From contig NZ_CP096247.1 in the NCBI RefSeq assembly GCF_023204875.1, forward strand, positions 1-64,000: a stretch of 64,000 nucleotides of DNA, in the 5' to 3' direction. Positions 7,802 through 16,323 of the stretch are shown piece after piece. A program made the position numbers and the translations under genes. Under the pieces are notes generated by a model that was not told where the DNA came from, did not search any database, and was given only the letters and a program-made list of their open reading frames with translations. Position 1 is the first letter of the stretch. Each line of letters starts with the position of its first letter. Source of the DNA: Prevotella sp. E15-22 (lineage in GTDB: Bacteria; Bacteroidota; Bacteroidia; Bacteroidales; Bacteroidaceae).

Positions 7802-8461
7802 CTAAAAGATGTCGCGTATGAGGATGTCCCATACGGCCACGATATGGCAGATGCTGCCTGCCAACACGCAGAAATGAAAGACGGTGTGCATGTAGCGCTT
7901 CTTGTTGAAGGAATAGAACACGGCACCGGTGATATAGAAAACACCTTCGAGCAGTATCCAGACAAAGGCATTGGTTGACACGGTGTCGACCAGGGGCTTG
8001 AAGGCTGTCAGCACGCTGAGGCCCATGATGCAGAAGCAAAGGGTCTCGATGTTGGAGTGTTCTTCGAGATGGATGAAGCTGATGATGGTGCCGATGATGG
8101 CGCAGGTCCAGACGAAGGTGAAGAGCATCCAGCCCCAATAGCCGTAGTCGCGCATGGCGATGAGGGTGATGGGGGAATAGGAACCGGCGATGTGCCAATA
8201 GATGGCGGCATGGTCCCATTTGCGCAGATGGCTTTTCCACTTGCTCTTCTCGTTGAGGGCATGATAGATGGTGGAGGCCAGATAACTGCCCATCATGCCG
8301 ATGAGATAGAGACCAACACCTATGCCGGCCCACATGCGGTCCATGTGGCCCAGGCATACCACGATGATAAATGCGATGCCCACTGCTCCGGCCATCATGG
8401 CGCCGCCGGCGTGGGTCCAGGTATTCCAGATTTCTTCTTTCTTGGTATATTCTATTGCCAT
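7802..8461 (-). CDS. Hemolysin III / PAQR-like membrane protein
   Basis: 219 residues with about seven hydrophobic segments and the conserved metal-site motifs of the hemolysin III/YqfA family: STIYHAL (about 63-69), DHAAIYWHIAGSYSP (about 83-97) and the C-terminal HFCVLAGSICHI. The His/Asp residues resemble the zinc site of PAQR receptors, and members may be membrane hydrolases. Despite the name, no haemolytic role should be assumed. Lies 29 bases downstream of rnr on the same strand. Confidence 0.9.
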   Translation of the reverse strand: MAIEYTKKEEIWNTWTHAGGAMMAGAVGIAFIIVVCLGHMDRMWAGIGVGLYLIGMMGSYLASTIYHALNEKSKWKSHLRKWDHAAIYWHIAGSYSPITLIAMRDYGYWGWMLFTFVWTCAIIGTIISFIHLEEHSNIETLCFCIMGLSVLTAFKPLVDTVSTNAFVWILLEGVFYITGAVFYSFNKKRYMHTVFHFCVLAGSICHIVAVWDILIRDIF

Positions 8462-8490
8462 TAGTCGGTGATAGGGCTTGGGGGTAGGGA

Positions 8491-10659
8491 TTAGTCGGCG
8501 AGGATGAAGTCGAGCTGGCGCTTCTCGATGTTGGCACGGGCCACCTTGATGCGAACGGCATCGCCCAACTGATATTTGTGGTGGGTGCGACGGCCCACGA
8601 GGCAGTAGTTGCGCTCGTCGAACTCATAATAGTCGCCGTCGAGGTCGTGCATGCCTACGAGTCCCTCGCAATGGTTGTCGTCGATCTCGCAATAGAGGCC
8701 ATACGACTGGACACCGCTGATATGGGCATCGAACTCCAGGCCTACCTTGTCGGCCATGAACTCGACCATCTTATATTTGATGGAGTCGCGCTCGGCATAC
8801 TGGGCGGTCTGCTCCATCTGACTGCAGTGCTCGCAGAGTTCCTCGTAGTGGTCTTGGTTCACACTGCGTCCGCCATCCTGATAGCGGGTGAGCAGACGAT
8901 GGACCATGGTGTCGGGATAGCGACGGATGGGCGAGGTGAAATGGGTGTAATAGTCGAAGGCCAGTCCGTAGTGACCAATGTTATGGGTGGAGTACTTGGC
9001 TTTCATCATGGCGCGCAGGGTGAGGGTTTCGACCAACTTCTGCTCGCGCTCGCCTTGTGACTCTTCCATCAGCTTGTTGAGGTTCTTCGAGATGGCGCCC
9101 TTGGTGCCGCTGGTCTTGACTTTATAGCCAAAGGGGGCAAGGGCTGTGCGCAGGTTCTCGAGCTTCTGGGGATCGGGCTGGTCGTGGATACGATAGACAA
9201 AGGTCTTGCCCTTGGATTTGCTGGGCTTATTGGGGTCTTCCGACTTCTTGGTCTTGCCTGCCTTGCCGATAAACTCGGCCACGGTGCGGTTGGCCAGTAG
9301 CATGAACTCCTCGATGAGCTGGGTGGCATCGGTTGACTTCTTGAAATAGCAGCGGGTGGGCTTGCCGTTGTCGTCGATATCGAAGTGCAGCTCCTCGCGG
9401 TCGAACTTCACGGCTCCGTTCTTGAAACGGCGCTCGCGCAGGTGCTTGGCCAGAGTGTCGAGGGTGCGCAACTCGTCGGCATAGTCGCCGTCTTTTCCTT
9501 CCAGGATCTCCTGTACTTCCTCGTAGGCATAGCGGCGGTCGCTCTTGATGACGGTATGGGCCAGGTGCCAGTCCTTGATGTTGGCGTCGTCGTCGAGTTC
9601 GAAGATGACGCTATAGCTGAGCTTCTCTTCGTTGGGGCGCAGTGAGCAAACGAAGTTGCACAGACGCTCGGGCAGCATGGGGATGGTGCGGTCGACCAGG
9701 TAGACACTGGTGGCGCGCTGCTCGGCCTCGCGGTCGATGATGCTGCCTTCGGTGACGTAGTGACTTACATCGGCAATATGGACGCCTACTTCCCAATGCT
9801 TGCCAACCTTGCGGATGGAGAGAGCATCGTCGAAGTCCTTGGCATCCTTGGGGTCGATGGTGCAGGTGAAGACATCACGAAAATCCTCGCGACGGGCAAT
9901 CTCTTCGGCAGAGATCTCGGCGTTGATCTTCTGGGCGGCGTCTTCCACCTTCTTGGGATATTTATAGGGCAGACCATACTGGGCCAGGATGGCGTGCATC
10001 TCGACGTTGTTCTCGCCTTGCTTGCCAAGGACGTCGACAACCTCGCCAATGATCTTCTTCGATTCGGCCGAGGGCCACTGGATGATTTTTACCACGGCCT
10101 TCTCGCCTGTCTTGCCGCCCTTGAGTTTCTTCTTGGGTATCAGGATGTCGCTGGTGAAGAAGTTGCCCTCGGCATTGAGGAAGGCAAAGTCTTTCTCTAC
10201 TTGCAGAATACCCACGGCCTGATCGTGCTTGCGCTCGAGGATTTCAGTGACAATGGCTTCCTTGATGTGGTTCTGGCGACGGGCCATGAAGGCTACCTTC
10301 ACACGGTCGCCATTGAGGGCGAACATGGAGTTGCGCTCGGCCACAAAGACGGGCTTGCCGCCATCGTCGGGCTGGAACGAGTTCTTGCCGTTGGCCTTGC
10401 GGATAAAGGTGCCTTCCTGTACCTGGGTCTTCAGGTTGAGCTTATAGGAGTTGTCGCTGACTCTTGACAACCAGTCGTCCCACTCCATCTCTTCCATCAC
10501 ATCGATGGCGAGCATCTTGACGGGGTGGGTGTCGAACTTCAGAGCTTTGAATATCTGTTTGAAACTGAGAGTCTCGCCTGGATGGGCCTGAAACAGTGCC
10601 TGTATGGCTTCGGCTATGTCGCGCTTGGTCAGTCGCTTACCTCCTTTTTTCTTTCCCAT
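8491..10659 (-). CDS. rnr: Ribonuclease R
   Basis: 722-residue 3'-5' exoribonuclease of the RNase II/R family: N-terminal winged-helix and cold-shock RNA-binding domains, the RNB catalytic core with TIDPKDAKDFDDALS (metal-binding Asp cluster, about 265-280), HYGLAFDYYTHFTSPIRRYPD-type sequence near 575-595, and a C-terminal S1 domain. Degrades structured RNA. Basic N-terminus (MGKKKGGKRLTKRD). Divergent from dapB. Confidence 0.96.
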   Translation of the reverse strand: MGKKKGGKRLTKRDIAEAIQALFQAHPGETLSFKQIFKALKFDTHPVKMLAIDVMEEMEWDDWLSRVSDNSYKLNLKTQVQEGTFIRKANGKNSFQPDDGGKPVFVAERNSMFALNGDRVKVAFMARRQNHIKEAIVTEILERKHDQAVGILQVEKDFAFLNAEGNFFTSDILIPKKKLKGGKTGEKAVVKIIQWPSAESKKIIGEVVDVLGKQGENNVEMHAILAQYGLPYKYPKKVEDAAQKINAEISAEEIARREDFRDVFTCTIDPKDAKDFDDALSIRKVGKHWEVGVHIADVSHYVTEGSIIDREAEQRATSVYLVDRTIPMLPERLCNFVCSLRPNEEKLSYSVIFELDDDANIKDWHLAHTVIKSDRRYAYEEVQEILEGKDGDYADELRTLDTLAKHLRERRFKNGAVKFDREELHFDIDDNGKPTRCYFKKSTDATQLIEEFMLLANRTVAEFIGKAGKTKKSEDPNKPSKSKGKTFVYRIHDQPDPQKLENLRTALAPFGYKVKTSGTKGAISKNLNKLMEESQGEREQKLVETLTLRAMMKAKYSTHNIGHYGLAFDYYTHFTSPIRRYPDTMVHRLLTRYQDGGRSVNQDHYEELCEHCSQMEQTAQYAERDSIKYKMVEFMADKVGLEFDAHISGVQSYGLYCEIDDNHCEGLVGMHDLDGDYYEFDERNYCLVGRRTHHKYQLGDAVRIKVARANIEKRQLDFILAD

Positions 10660-10688
10660 AATTGCTAAAGTATTAGTTTTTACGTGGG

Positions 10689-10696
10689 CAAAGATA
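10689..10696 (-). promoter_or_regulatory. -7 box of rnr
   Basis: TATCTTTG on the minus strand, 29 bases from the rnr ATG. Confidence 0.7.
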
Positions 10697-10738
10697 CAAA
10701 AAATTCTTAATTGTTAGGTCTTAATGGGCAAAAATTAC

Positions 10739-10746
10739 TATCTTTG
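10739..10746 (+). promoter_or_regulatory. -7 box of dapB operon
   Basis: TATCTTTG ends 24 bases before the dapB ATG; divergent from the rnr promoter 43 bases away. Confidence 0.75.
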
Positions 10747-10754
10747 CAACGCAA

Positions 10755-10770
10755 TTTAATTCGAATTAAA
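10755..10770 (+). promoter_or_regulatory. 16-bp perfect palindrome abutting the dapB start codon
   Basis: TTTAATTCGAATTAAA is self-complementary over its whole length, lies in the 5' leader just after the -7 box and ends at the base before the ATG. A candidate operator or translation-control site; it may also be chance in AT-rich DNA. Confidence 0.4.
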
Positions 10771-11484
10771 ATGAAAATAGCTTTAATCGGCTATGGCAAG
10801 ATGGGTAAGATGATTGAAGAGATTGCCCGTAGCCGTGGCCATGAGATTGTGAGTGTCATCGATATCAACAATCAGCAGGATTTTGATAGTGAGGCCTTTG
10901 CATCGGCAGATGTGGCCATCGAGTTTACGGCTCCACAGGCTGCCTATGGTAATTATCTGAAGGCGTGGGCTAAAGGCGTGAAGGTGGTTTCTGGCTCGAC
11001 GGGTTGGATGACGGAGCACGGCAACGAGGTGCGTCAGGCTTGTGAGAACGGCAAGACGCTGTTCTGGGCTTCTAACTTCAGCATTGGTGTGGCTATCTTC
11101 TCGGCTGTCAACCGTTACCTGGCCAAAATCATGAACCAGTTCCCTCAGTATGACGTGGAGATGGAGGAGACGCACCATGTGCACAAGCTGGACCATCCCA
11201 GTGGCACGGCTATCACACTGGCCGAGGAGATTGTGGCGAATATTGATCGCAAGGAGGCTTGGGCTGAGGATACCACCGACCCGAAGCTGTTGCGTGTGGA
11301 CCATATACGCCGTGGTGAGGTGCCTGGCATTCATACCATTCGCTATGACTCGGATGCTGATATCATTACGATTACGCATGATGCGCATTCGCGTCGTGGC
11401 TTTGCCCTTGGTGCTGTGCTGGCAGCAGAATATACCAAGGACCACAACGGACTGCTGACCATCAGTGATATGTTTAAGTTCTAG
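10771..11484 (+). CDS. dapB: 4-hydroxy-tetrahydrodipicolinate reductase
   Basis: 237 residues from ATG 10771. Reduces HTPA in lysine/diaminopimelate synthesis. Visible: N-terminal NAD(P)-binding ALIGYGKMGKMI, SGSTGW, the catalytic HHVHKLDHPSGTA (His and Lys) and the C-terminal SRRGFALGAVLAAEY. An open frame continues 20 codons upstream, but that part overlaps the promoter, so 10771 is the start. First gene of an operon with lepB. Confidence 0.95.
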   Translation: MKIALIGYGKMGKMIEEIARSRGHEIVSVIDINNQQDFDSEAFASADVAIEFTAPQAAYGNYLKAWAKGVKVVSGSTGWMTEHGNEVRQACENGKTLFWASNFSIGVAIFSAVNRYLAKIMNQFPQYDVEMEETHHVHKLDHPSGTAITLAEEIVANIDRKEAWAEDTTDPKLLRVDHIRRGEVPGIHTIRYDSDADIITITHDAHSRRGFALGAVLAAEYTKDHNGLLTISDMFKF

Positions 11485-11526
11485 GAAATCTAGGGGAACT
11501 AGAGCAACTGGGAAAAACTAAAAATT

Positions 11527-13041
11527 ATGGAAAAAAGAGAAAAAGCTAAACTGAATATGAAAAAGCAGTGGGCCAAGTTCGTCCTTGTGATGGTGTGCTA
11601 TCTGCTGTTCCTTTTTTGGGTGAAGTCGTGGTTGGGACTGCTGGTCATTCCTTTTATCTACGATGCTTATATTTCGAAGAAAATAAACTGGAAATGGTGG
11701 CAGGACTATGAGGGCCCGATGCGAACGGTGATGTCGTGGGTCGACGCGATCGTCTTTGCGCTGGTGGCTGTCTATTTCATCAACCAGTTCTTCTTCCAGA
11801 ACTACGTGATTCCTTCTTCTTCGCTGGAGAAGTCGCTGCTCACGGGTGATTACCTCTTTGTGAGTAAGGTGAGCTACGGCCCTCGTATTCCTGAGACGCC
11901 GCTGACCGTGCCCCTGACGCAGCATACGTTGCCCATTGGCGACTTGAAGTCGTATATTGAATGGCCGCACTGGGAATACCGTCGTGTGCCTGGACTGGGT
12001 AAGGTGGAACTCAACGATATCGTGGTGTTTAACTATCCCGCTGGTGATACGATTTGTCAGAATGTGCCTTATCAGACGGAATACTATGGCATGTGCTATG
12101 GCTATGGACGTCAGATCTATGAGCAGAACTATCCTTTGGCTTATCCTATCGACTCGCTGTCGAAGATGGAACAGAGAAAGCGTTTTGAGGAGTACTATAA
12201 CCTGGGCCGACAGTATATCTCGGCTAATGCACATGAGTTTGGCGGCATTGGCTATCGTCCTACTGACCGTCGTGAGAACTATGTAAAGCGCTGTGTGGGT
12301 CTGCCTGGTGATGTGCTACAGATCAAGAATCATATCGTTTATCTGAATGGTAAGGCTAATAAGGAGCCTGACAATGTGCAGTATAAATATGATGTGCTGT
12401 TTAACGATGGTGTCATTCTGGATAATGACTTCCTAAAGGAGAACGGTATTACTTGCGAGGACCTGGGATTGAGTCGTGCTGACCAGGCTTATTTTAAGAG
12501 CGAGGGTCAGATTCAACTCACTCAGCAGTTCCGCAACAACCGTGTGGTGATGCCTCTGACCAAGAAAACGGCTCAGTTGCTGAAGAGCAGAAAGGACTTG
12601 GTGCAGGCAATTGCTCCAGAGGTTGATAACAGAACGGACGAGATCTATCCGAAGAACATGGTGAAGAGCTGGACGCGCGATAACTATGGTCCTGTTTGGA
12701 TTCCTAAGAAGGGCGAGAGTATTAAGTTGTCGCTGGATAACCTGCCCATCTATGAGCGCCCTATCAAGGTGTATGAGCATAACGACCTGGAGGTGCGCGA
12801 TGGCAAGATCTTTATCAATGGTGAGCAGACGGACAGCTATACCTTCAAGATGGACTACTACTGGATGATGGGCGACAACCGTCATAACTCGGCTGACTCG
12901 CGTTACTGGGGTTTTGTGCCCGAGGACCATATCGTGGGTAAGCCTATCTTCATCTGGTGGAGCAGTGATCCTGACCGCGGCCTCTTTAGTGGGGGCATCC
13001 GCTGGAGTCGCCTGTTCAGTATCGTTGATAATATTAAATAA
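11527..13041 (+). CDS. lepB: Signal peptidase I, long Bacteroidetes form
   Basis: 504 residues, far longer than Gram-positive forms because of insertions in the periplasmic part. N-terminal membrane segments at about 17-45 and 70-90 are followed by the catalytic Ser in IPSSSLEKSLLTGD (Ser99) and the catalytic Lys in NYVKRCVGLPGD (Lys254). The C-terminal box MMGDNRHNSADSRYWG is intact. Removes signal peptides from exported proteins. It follows dapB by 42 bases and precedes a smaller S26 paralogue. Confidence 0.95.
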   Translation: MEKREKAKLNMKKQWAKFVLVMVCYLLFLFWVKSWLGLLVIPFIYDAYISKKINWKWWQDYEGPMRTVMSWVDAIVFALVAVYFINQFFFQNYVIPSSSLEKSLLTGDYLFVSKVSYGPRIPETPLTVPLTQHTLPIGDLKSYIEWPHWEYRRVPGLGKVELNDIVVFNYPAGDTICQNVPYQTEYYGMCYGYGRQIYEQNYPLAYPIDSLSKMEQRKRFEEYYNLGRQYISANAHEFGGIGYRPTDRRENYVKRCVGLPGDVLQIKNHIVYLNGKANKEPDNVQYKYDVLFNDGVILDNDFLKENGITCEDLGLSRADQAYFKSEGQIQLTQQFRNNRVVMPLTKKTAQLLKSRKDLVQAIAPEVDNRTDEIYPKNMVKSWTRDNYGPVWIPKKGESIKLSLDNLPIYERPIKVYEHNDLEVRDGKIFINGEQTDSYTFKMDYYWMMGDNRHNSADSRYWGFVPEDHIVGKPIFIWWSSDPDRGLFSGGIRWSRLFSIVDNIK

Positions 13042-13084
13042 CGTGTAAGTCGCGACACTGTCGCAGCCTACAGAGAGCAAAAGC

Positions 13085-13624
13085 ATGAAGAAGACCCTCC
13101 GATTCCTACTCGCTTTCCTGATAGCCTTCGCACTGCTGATGGTTGTTAGGGTGGTAGGCTTCACCATCTATACCATCAATGGCACTGGCCTGGAACCAAC
13201 ATTCCAGGCTGGTGACCGTATCGTGGTGAACAGATGGAGCTACGGACTGCGAGTGGGTAAGAAGGATGGCTTCTTTGACTATGGTCGCATCGTGCGACGC
13301 CCTATTCGTAAGGGCGATCTGGTGGCTTTTGAACTGCCGCAGGACAGGAAACAGATTCTAATTTGTCGCTGCAAGGCATTGCCTGGCGATACAATCAACT
13401 ATGAGGGGCAGACACTCGTCGTGCCAAGTTTGAAAGACTGTGCCGATGGGGATTACTATTGGCTGGAGTCTGTGAATCCGGCTAATGCGGTGGACTCGAA
13501 AACGCTGGGTTTTATTTCTGAGGAATTTATTATTGGACGTGCCTTCATGGTGGTCTATAGTCATGAACCGCAGTCATCTGTATGGGATGGCTGGCGAACA
13601 AACAGAATGCTTCTTCCACTATGA
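13085..13624 (+). CDS. S26 signal peptidase paralogue lacking the usual catalytic Ser and Lys
   Basis: 179 residues with one N-terminal membrane helix (LLAFLIAFALLMVVRVVGF). The region aligning with the catalytic Ser box reads INGTGLEPTF, so the Ser position is Gly35; the Lys box reads ICRCKALPGD, so the Lys position is Cys94 (Lys97 is near). The D-N-R/S-D box of active enzymes is also absent. It keeps the overall fold signature (AGDRIVVNRWSYGLR). Either a non-catalytic partner of LepB or an enzyme with altered chemistry. Similar STGM-type boxes may be normal in this Bacteroidetes subgroup. Overlaps wbqC by ATGA. Confidence 0.82.
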   Translation: MKKTLRFLLAFLIAFALLMVVRVVGFTIYTINGTGLEPTFQAGDRIVVNRWSYGLRVGKKDGFFDYGRIVRRPIRKGDLVAFELPQDRKQILICRCKALPGDTINYEGQTLVVPSLKDCADGDYYWLESVNPANAVDSKTLGFISEEFIIGRAFMVVYSHEPQSSVWDGWRTNRMLLPL

Positions 13625-14214
13625 CCACGGCATGCTTGTCTACTACTTACTTCGGTCCTGTTCAATGGTATCAGAAGCTTCATCGTTATGACCAGGTGGT
13701 CATCGACGGTGAGGAGCGTTTCCAGAAGCAGACTTATCGCAACCGATGTCTTATTGCAACTACTCAGGGTGTGCAGGCGCTGACGGTTCCTGTGGTTCAC
13801 GATTCGAAGTCTTCTATCAGTGATGTGCTGATTTCTGATCATGGCAATTGGCGGCACTTGCATTGGCAGGCCTTGCAGTCGGCCTATGGCGATTCGGCTT
13901 TCTTTGAGTATTATGAGGATGACTTGCGTCCTTTCTTCAAGGAGAACAACTGGGAACGTCTGGTGGACTATAATGATGCTATCTGCAGGAAGGTGTGTGA
14001 GTTGCTGGATATTCAGCCGAGTATCGTTCATCAGTCTTCGCAGGACTGCTCTGATTTCCGCTTGGTCATAAACCCTAAGCATCCGCTTGAGGACAGTGAG
14101 TTTATGCTGCGTAAGTATTATCAGGTATACCAGCAGAAACATGGATTCTTATCGAACCTGAGTATTCTGGATCTTCTTTTCAATATGGGGCCAGAGAGCA
14201 TCTTTTTCTTATGA
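13621..14214 (+). CDS. WbqC-like family protein
   Basis: 197 residues from ATG 13621, which overlaps the preceding stop (ATGA). WbqC-like hallmarks: N-terminal STTYFGPVQWYQKL, FQKQTYRNRCLIAT, HWQALQSAYGDSAFFEYY and C-terminal LSILDLLFNMGPES. Members are associated with surface polysaccharide synthesis, but the reaction is not established. It is a fixed neighbour of lepB-type genes in many Bacteroidales. An in-frame ATG at 13582 lies inside the previous gene and is less likely. Confidence 0.9.
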   Translation: MTTACLSTTYFGPVQWYQKLHRYDQVVIDGEERFQKQTYRNRCLIATTQGVQALTVPVVHDSKSSISDVLISDHGNWRHLHWQALQSAYGDSAFFEYYEDDLRPFFKENNWERLVDYNDAICRKVCELLDIQPSIVHQSSQDCSDFRLVINPKHPLEDSEFMLRKYYQVYQQKHGFLSNLSILDLLFNMGPESIFFL

Positions 14215-14218
14215 TGCT

Positions 14219-16225
14219 ATGCGGCTAGGTATTGTCTCTTTGCTTTTGTTATGCTGTCTGTCGGTCTGTGCACAAGAACAGGGCTCATGGGAACAGGTGT
14301 GGCATGAGATTTATGATGCGGAGAATACGGACGATGACGCGGATTTAGATGATTATGAGCGTCTGCAGCAGTTGGCCGAGCATCCCATCAACCTGAATAA
14401 CACCAACCGTCAGGAGTTGGAACAGCTTCCTTTTCTTTCGGAGCAACAGATAGACGAGCTCATGGATTATCTGCTTCGCTACGGACCCATGCGTTCTCTG
14501 GGTGAGTTGCGCATGGTGAAGGCCATGAGTTACCAGCAGTTGGCGCTGCTGCCTTTCTTCGTTGCAATTGGCGAGGCGCCTGTTAAGGAGAAGTCTTTTC
14601 CCAGTTGGTCTACGATTGCTAAATATGGTAAGCACACCATGACGCTGACAGGTCGTGTGCCGTTTTATAATAGAAAGGGCGACTTGCTTAGAGATACAAC
14701 GGGCTATTTAGGGTATAAGTATCGCCATTCCTTTCGCTATGAGTTTGCGTATGGGTCTTATCTGAGGGTGGGACTCGTTGGGGCTCAGGATGCGGGTGAG
14801 CCTTTTTTCTCGACTAGTAATCCGTGGGGATATGATGCCTATTCGTATTATTTGCAGATACAGCAATTGGGCTTTCTGGAGAATGCTATCGTGGGAAAGT
14901 ATAAGGTGTCATCGGCTATGGGACTTGTGCTTAACACGAGTTTCTCGCTTGGAAAGCAAATGATGCTGCAGAATATGGGTCGACGCACGAATTCCCTGCG
15001 CCCACATAGTTCTCGTTCTGAGGCTGATTATATGCAGGGAGCGGCTGCCACTGTCCGTCTCTTCCGTCCGCTTACGGTAACGGTCTTTGCTTCCTACCGC
15101 CCTATTGATGCGACACTAAACAAGGATGGCACCATATCGACAATCATTACGAGTGGTTATCATCGCACATTCTCTGAGTTGCAAAAGAAGTATAATAGTC
15201 ATCAGACGGATGTTGGTGCTATCATCCGCTATCAGCAGGGTGGCTTTCATCTGGGTGCCAACATGGTTTATACGCAGCTGGACCGTCAGCTGCATCCTAA
15301 CACCAAGCAGCTCTATCGTCGTTATTATGCCCAAGGAACGCATTTCTTTAACGCAAGTGTTGATTATGGTTACACTCATCATCGCCTGTCGCTGAATGGT
15401 GAGACGGCCGTTAACCGTGATGGTGCGCTGGCTTCTATCCATTCTTTGAGTTTTCAACCGTCAGGTCGCTTCGGCATCATGGCTTTTCAGCGTTTCTACA
15501 GTTATCGTTATACGGGTCTTCATGCTCATGGCTTTGGCGAGAGCTCGCGCACTCAGAATGAGGCCGGCTACTATCTGGGGTTGACGTGGAACCCTCTCGC
15601 CCGCCTGTATTTGCAAGCGTATGCCGACTATGCCTATTTCCCTTGGGCACGCTATCTGGTGTCACAGTCCTCGCACTCATACGACTTTTCATTGCAAGCC
15701 GATTATCAGTTGCGGCGATGGTCTGTCAATGCTCGCCATCGTGTTCGCCTTCGTCAAAAGGATAATGAGAAGAAGACAGCCTTGATTCCAGATAATGAGC
15801 ATCGCGGCCGACTGTCATTGACCTATGCGCATCCCTCAAAATGGAGTGCCAAGACAGAGTTGGATTATACCCGTTCTGATTACAAGACTACGAGTCGTGG
15901 CTATATGGTGAGCGAACATCTGGCATATTCTGCCAAGCACTGGCAGGCCAGTCTGATGACAGGTTATTTTGATACTGATGACTATAACAGTCGTATCTAC
16001 ATCTACGAACGACAGCTGGCGCACGACTTCTCTTTCCCTATGTTCTACGGACACGGCGTTCGTGCTGCCCTTTTCGTTAAGGCTGATATAACAAATCATC
16101 TTTTGTTTTCTGCCAAATTAGGCCACACTAATTATTTCGACCGCGACGTTATCAGCTCGGGTATGCAGCAAATAGCAAAGTCGCATACCACGGACTTAGA
16201 CCTTCAACTGCGTTGGAAGTTTTAG
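14219..16225 (+). CDS. Helix-hairpin-helix domain outer membrane barrel protein
   Basis: 668 residues: signal peptide (LLLLCCLSVCAQ), then a ComEA-like double helix-hairpin-helix region (about 55-115: HPINLNNTNRQELEQLPFLS, YGPMRSLGELRMVKAMSY), and a long C-terminal part of alternating aromatic/polar strands that looks like a beta-barrel, ending in an aromatic residue (LQLRWKF). HHH motifs normally bind DNA, which is odd in an exported protein; DNA uptake or envelope anchoring are guesses. Four bases after wbqC; last gene of the dapB operon. Confidence 0.8.
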   Translation: MRLGIVSLLLLCCLSVCAQEQGSWEQVWHEIYDAENTDDDADLDDYERLQQLAEHPINLNNTNRQELEQLPFLSEQQIDELMDYLLRYGPMRSLGELRMVKAMSYQQLALLPFFVAIGEAPVKEKSFPSWSTIAKYGKHTMTLTGRVPFYNRKGDLLRDTTGYLGYKYRHSFRYEFAYGSYLRVGLVGAQDAGEPFFSTSNPWGYDAYSYYLQIQQLGFLENAIVGKYKVSSAMGLVLNTSFSLGKQMMLQNMGRRTNSLRPHSSRSEADYMQGAAATVRLFRPLTVTVFASYRPIDATLNKDGTISTIITSGYHRTFSELQKKYNSHQTDVGAIIRYQQGGFHLGANMVYTQLDRQLHPNTKQLYRRYYAQGTHFFNASVDYGYTHHRLSLNGETAVNRDGALASIHSLSFQPSGRFGIMAFQRFYSYRYTGLHAHGFGESSRTQNEAGYYLGLTWNPLARLYLQAYADYAYFPWARYLVSQSSHSYDFSLQADYQLRRWSVNARHRVRLRQKDNEKKTALIPDNEHRGRLSLTYAHPSKWSAKTELDYTRSDYKTTSRGYMVSEHLAYSAKHWQASLMTGYFDTDDYNSRIYIYERQLAHDFSFPMFYGHGVRAALFVKADITNHLLFSAKLGHTNYFDRDVISSGMQQIAKSHTTDLDLQLRWKF

Positions 16226-16287
16226 ATAAAATGATGATTGACAGCAATTTTTCAATTATCACTTTTCACTTTTTCACTTAAAATTCG

Positions 16288-16295
16288 TAACTTTG
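16288..16295 (+). promoter_or_regulatory. -7 box of the AICAR formyltransferase gene
   Basis: TAACTTTG followed by CACCC, 28 bases before the ATG at 16324. Confidence 0.7.
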
Positions 16296-16323
16296 CACCC
16301 ACAAACCAATTTGCCTTGCAAAA

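Noticed and set aside
9760..10467. 235-codon open frame opposite rnr
   Set aside because: Antisense to conserved RNase R domains; composition artefact.
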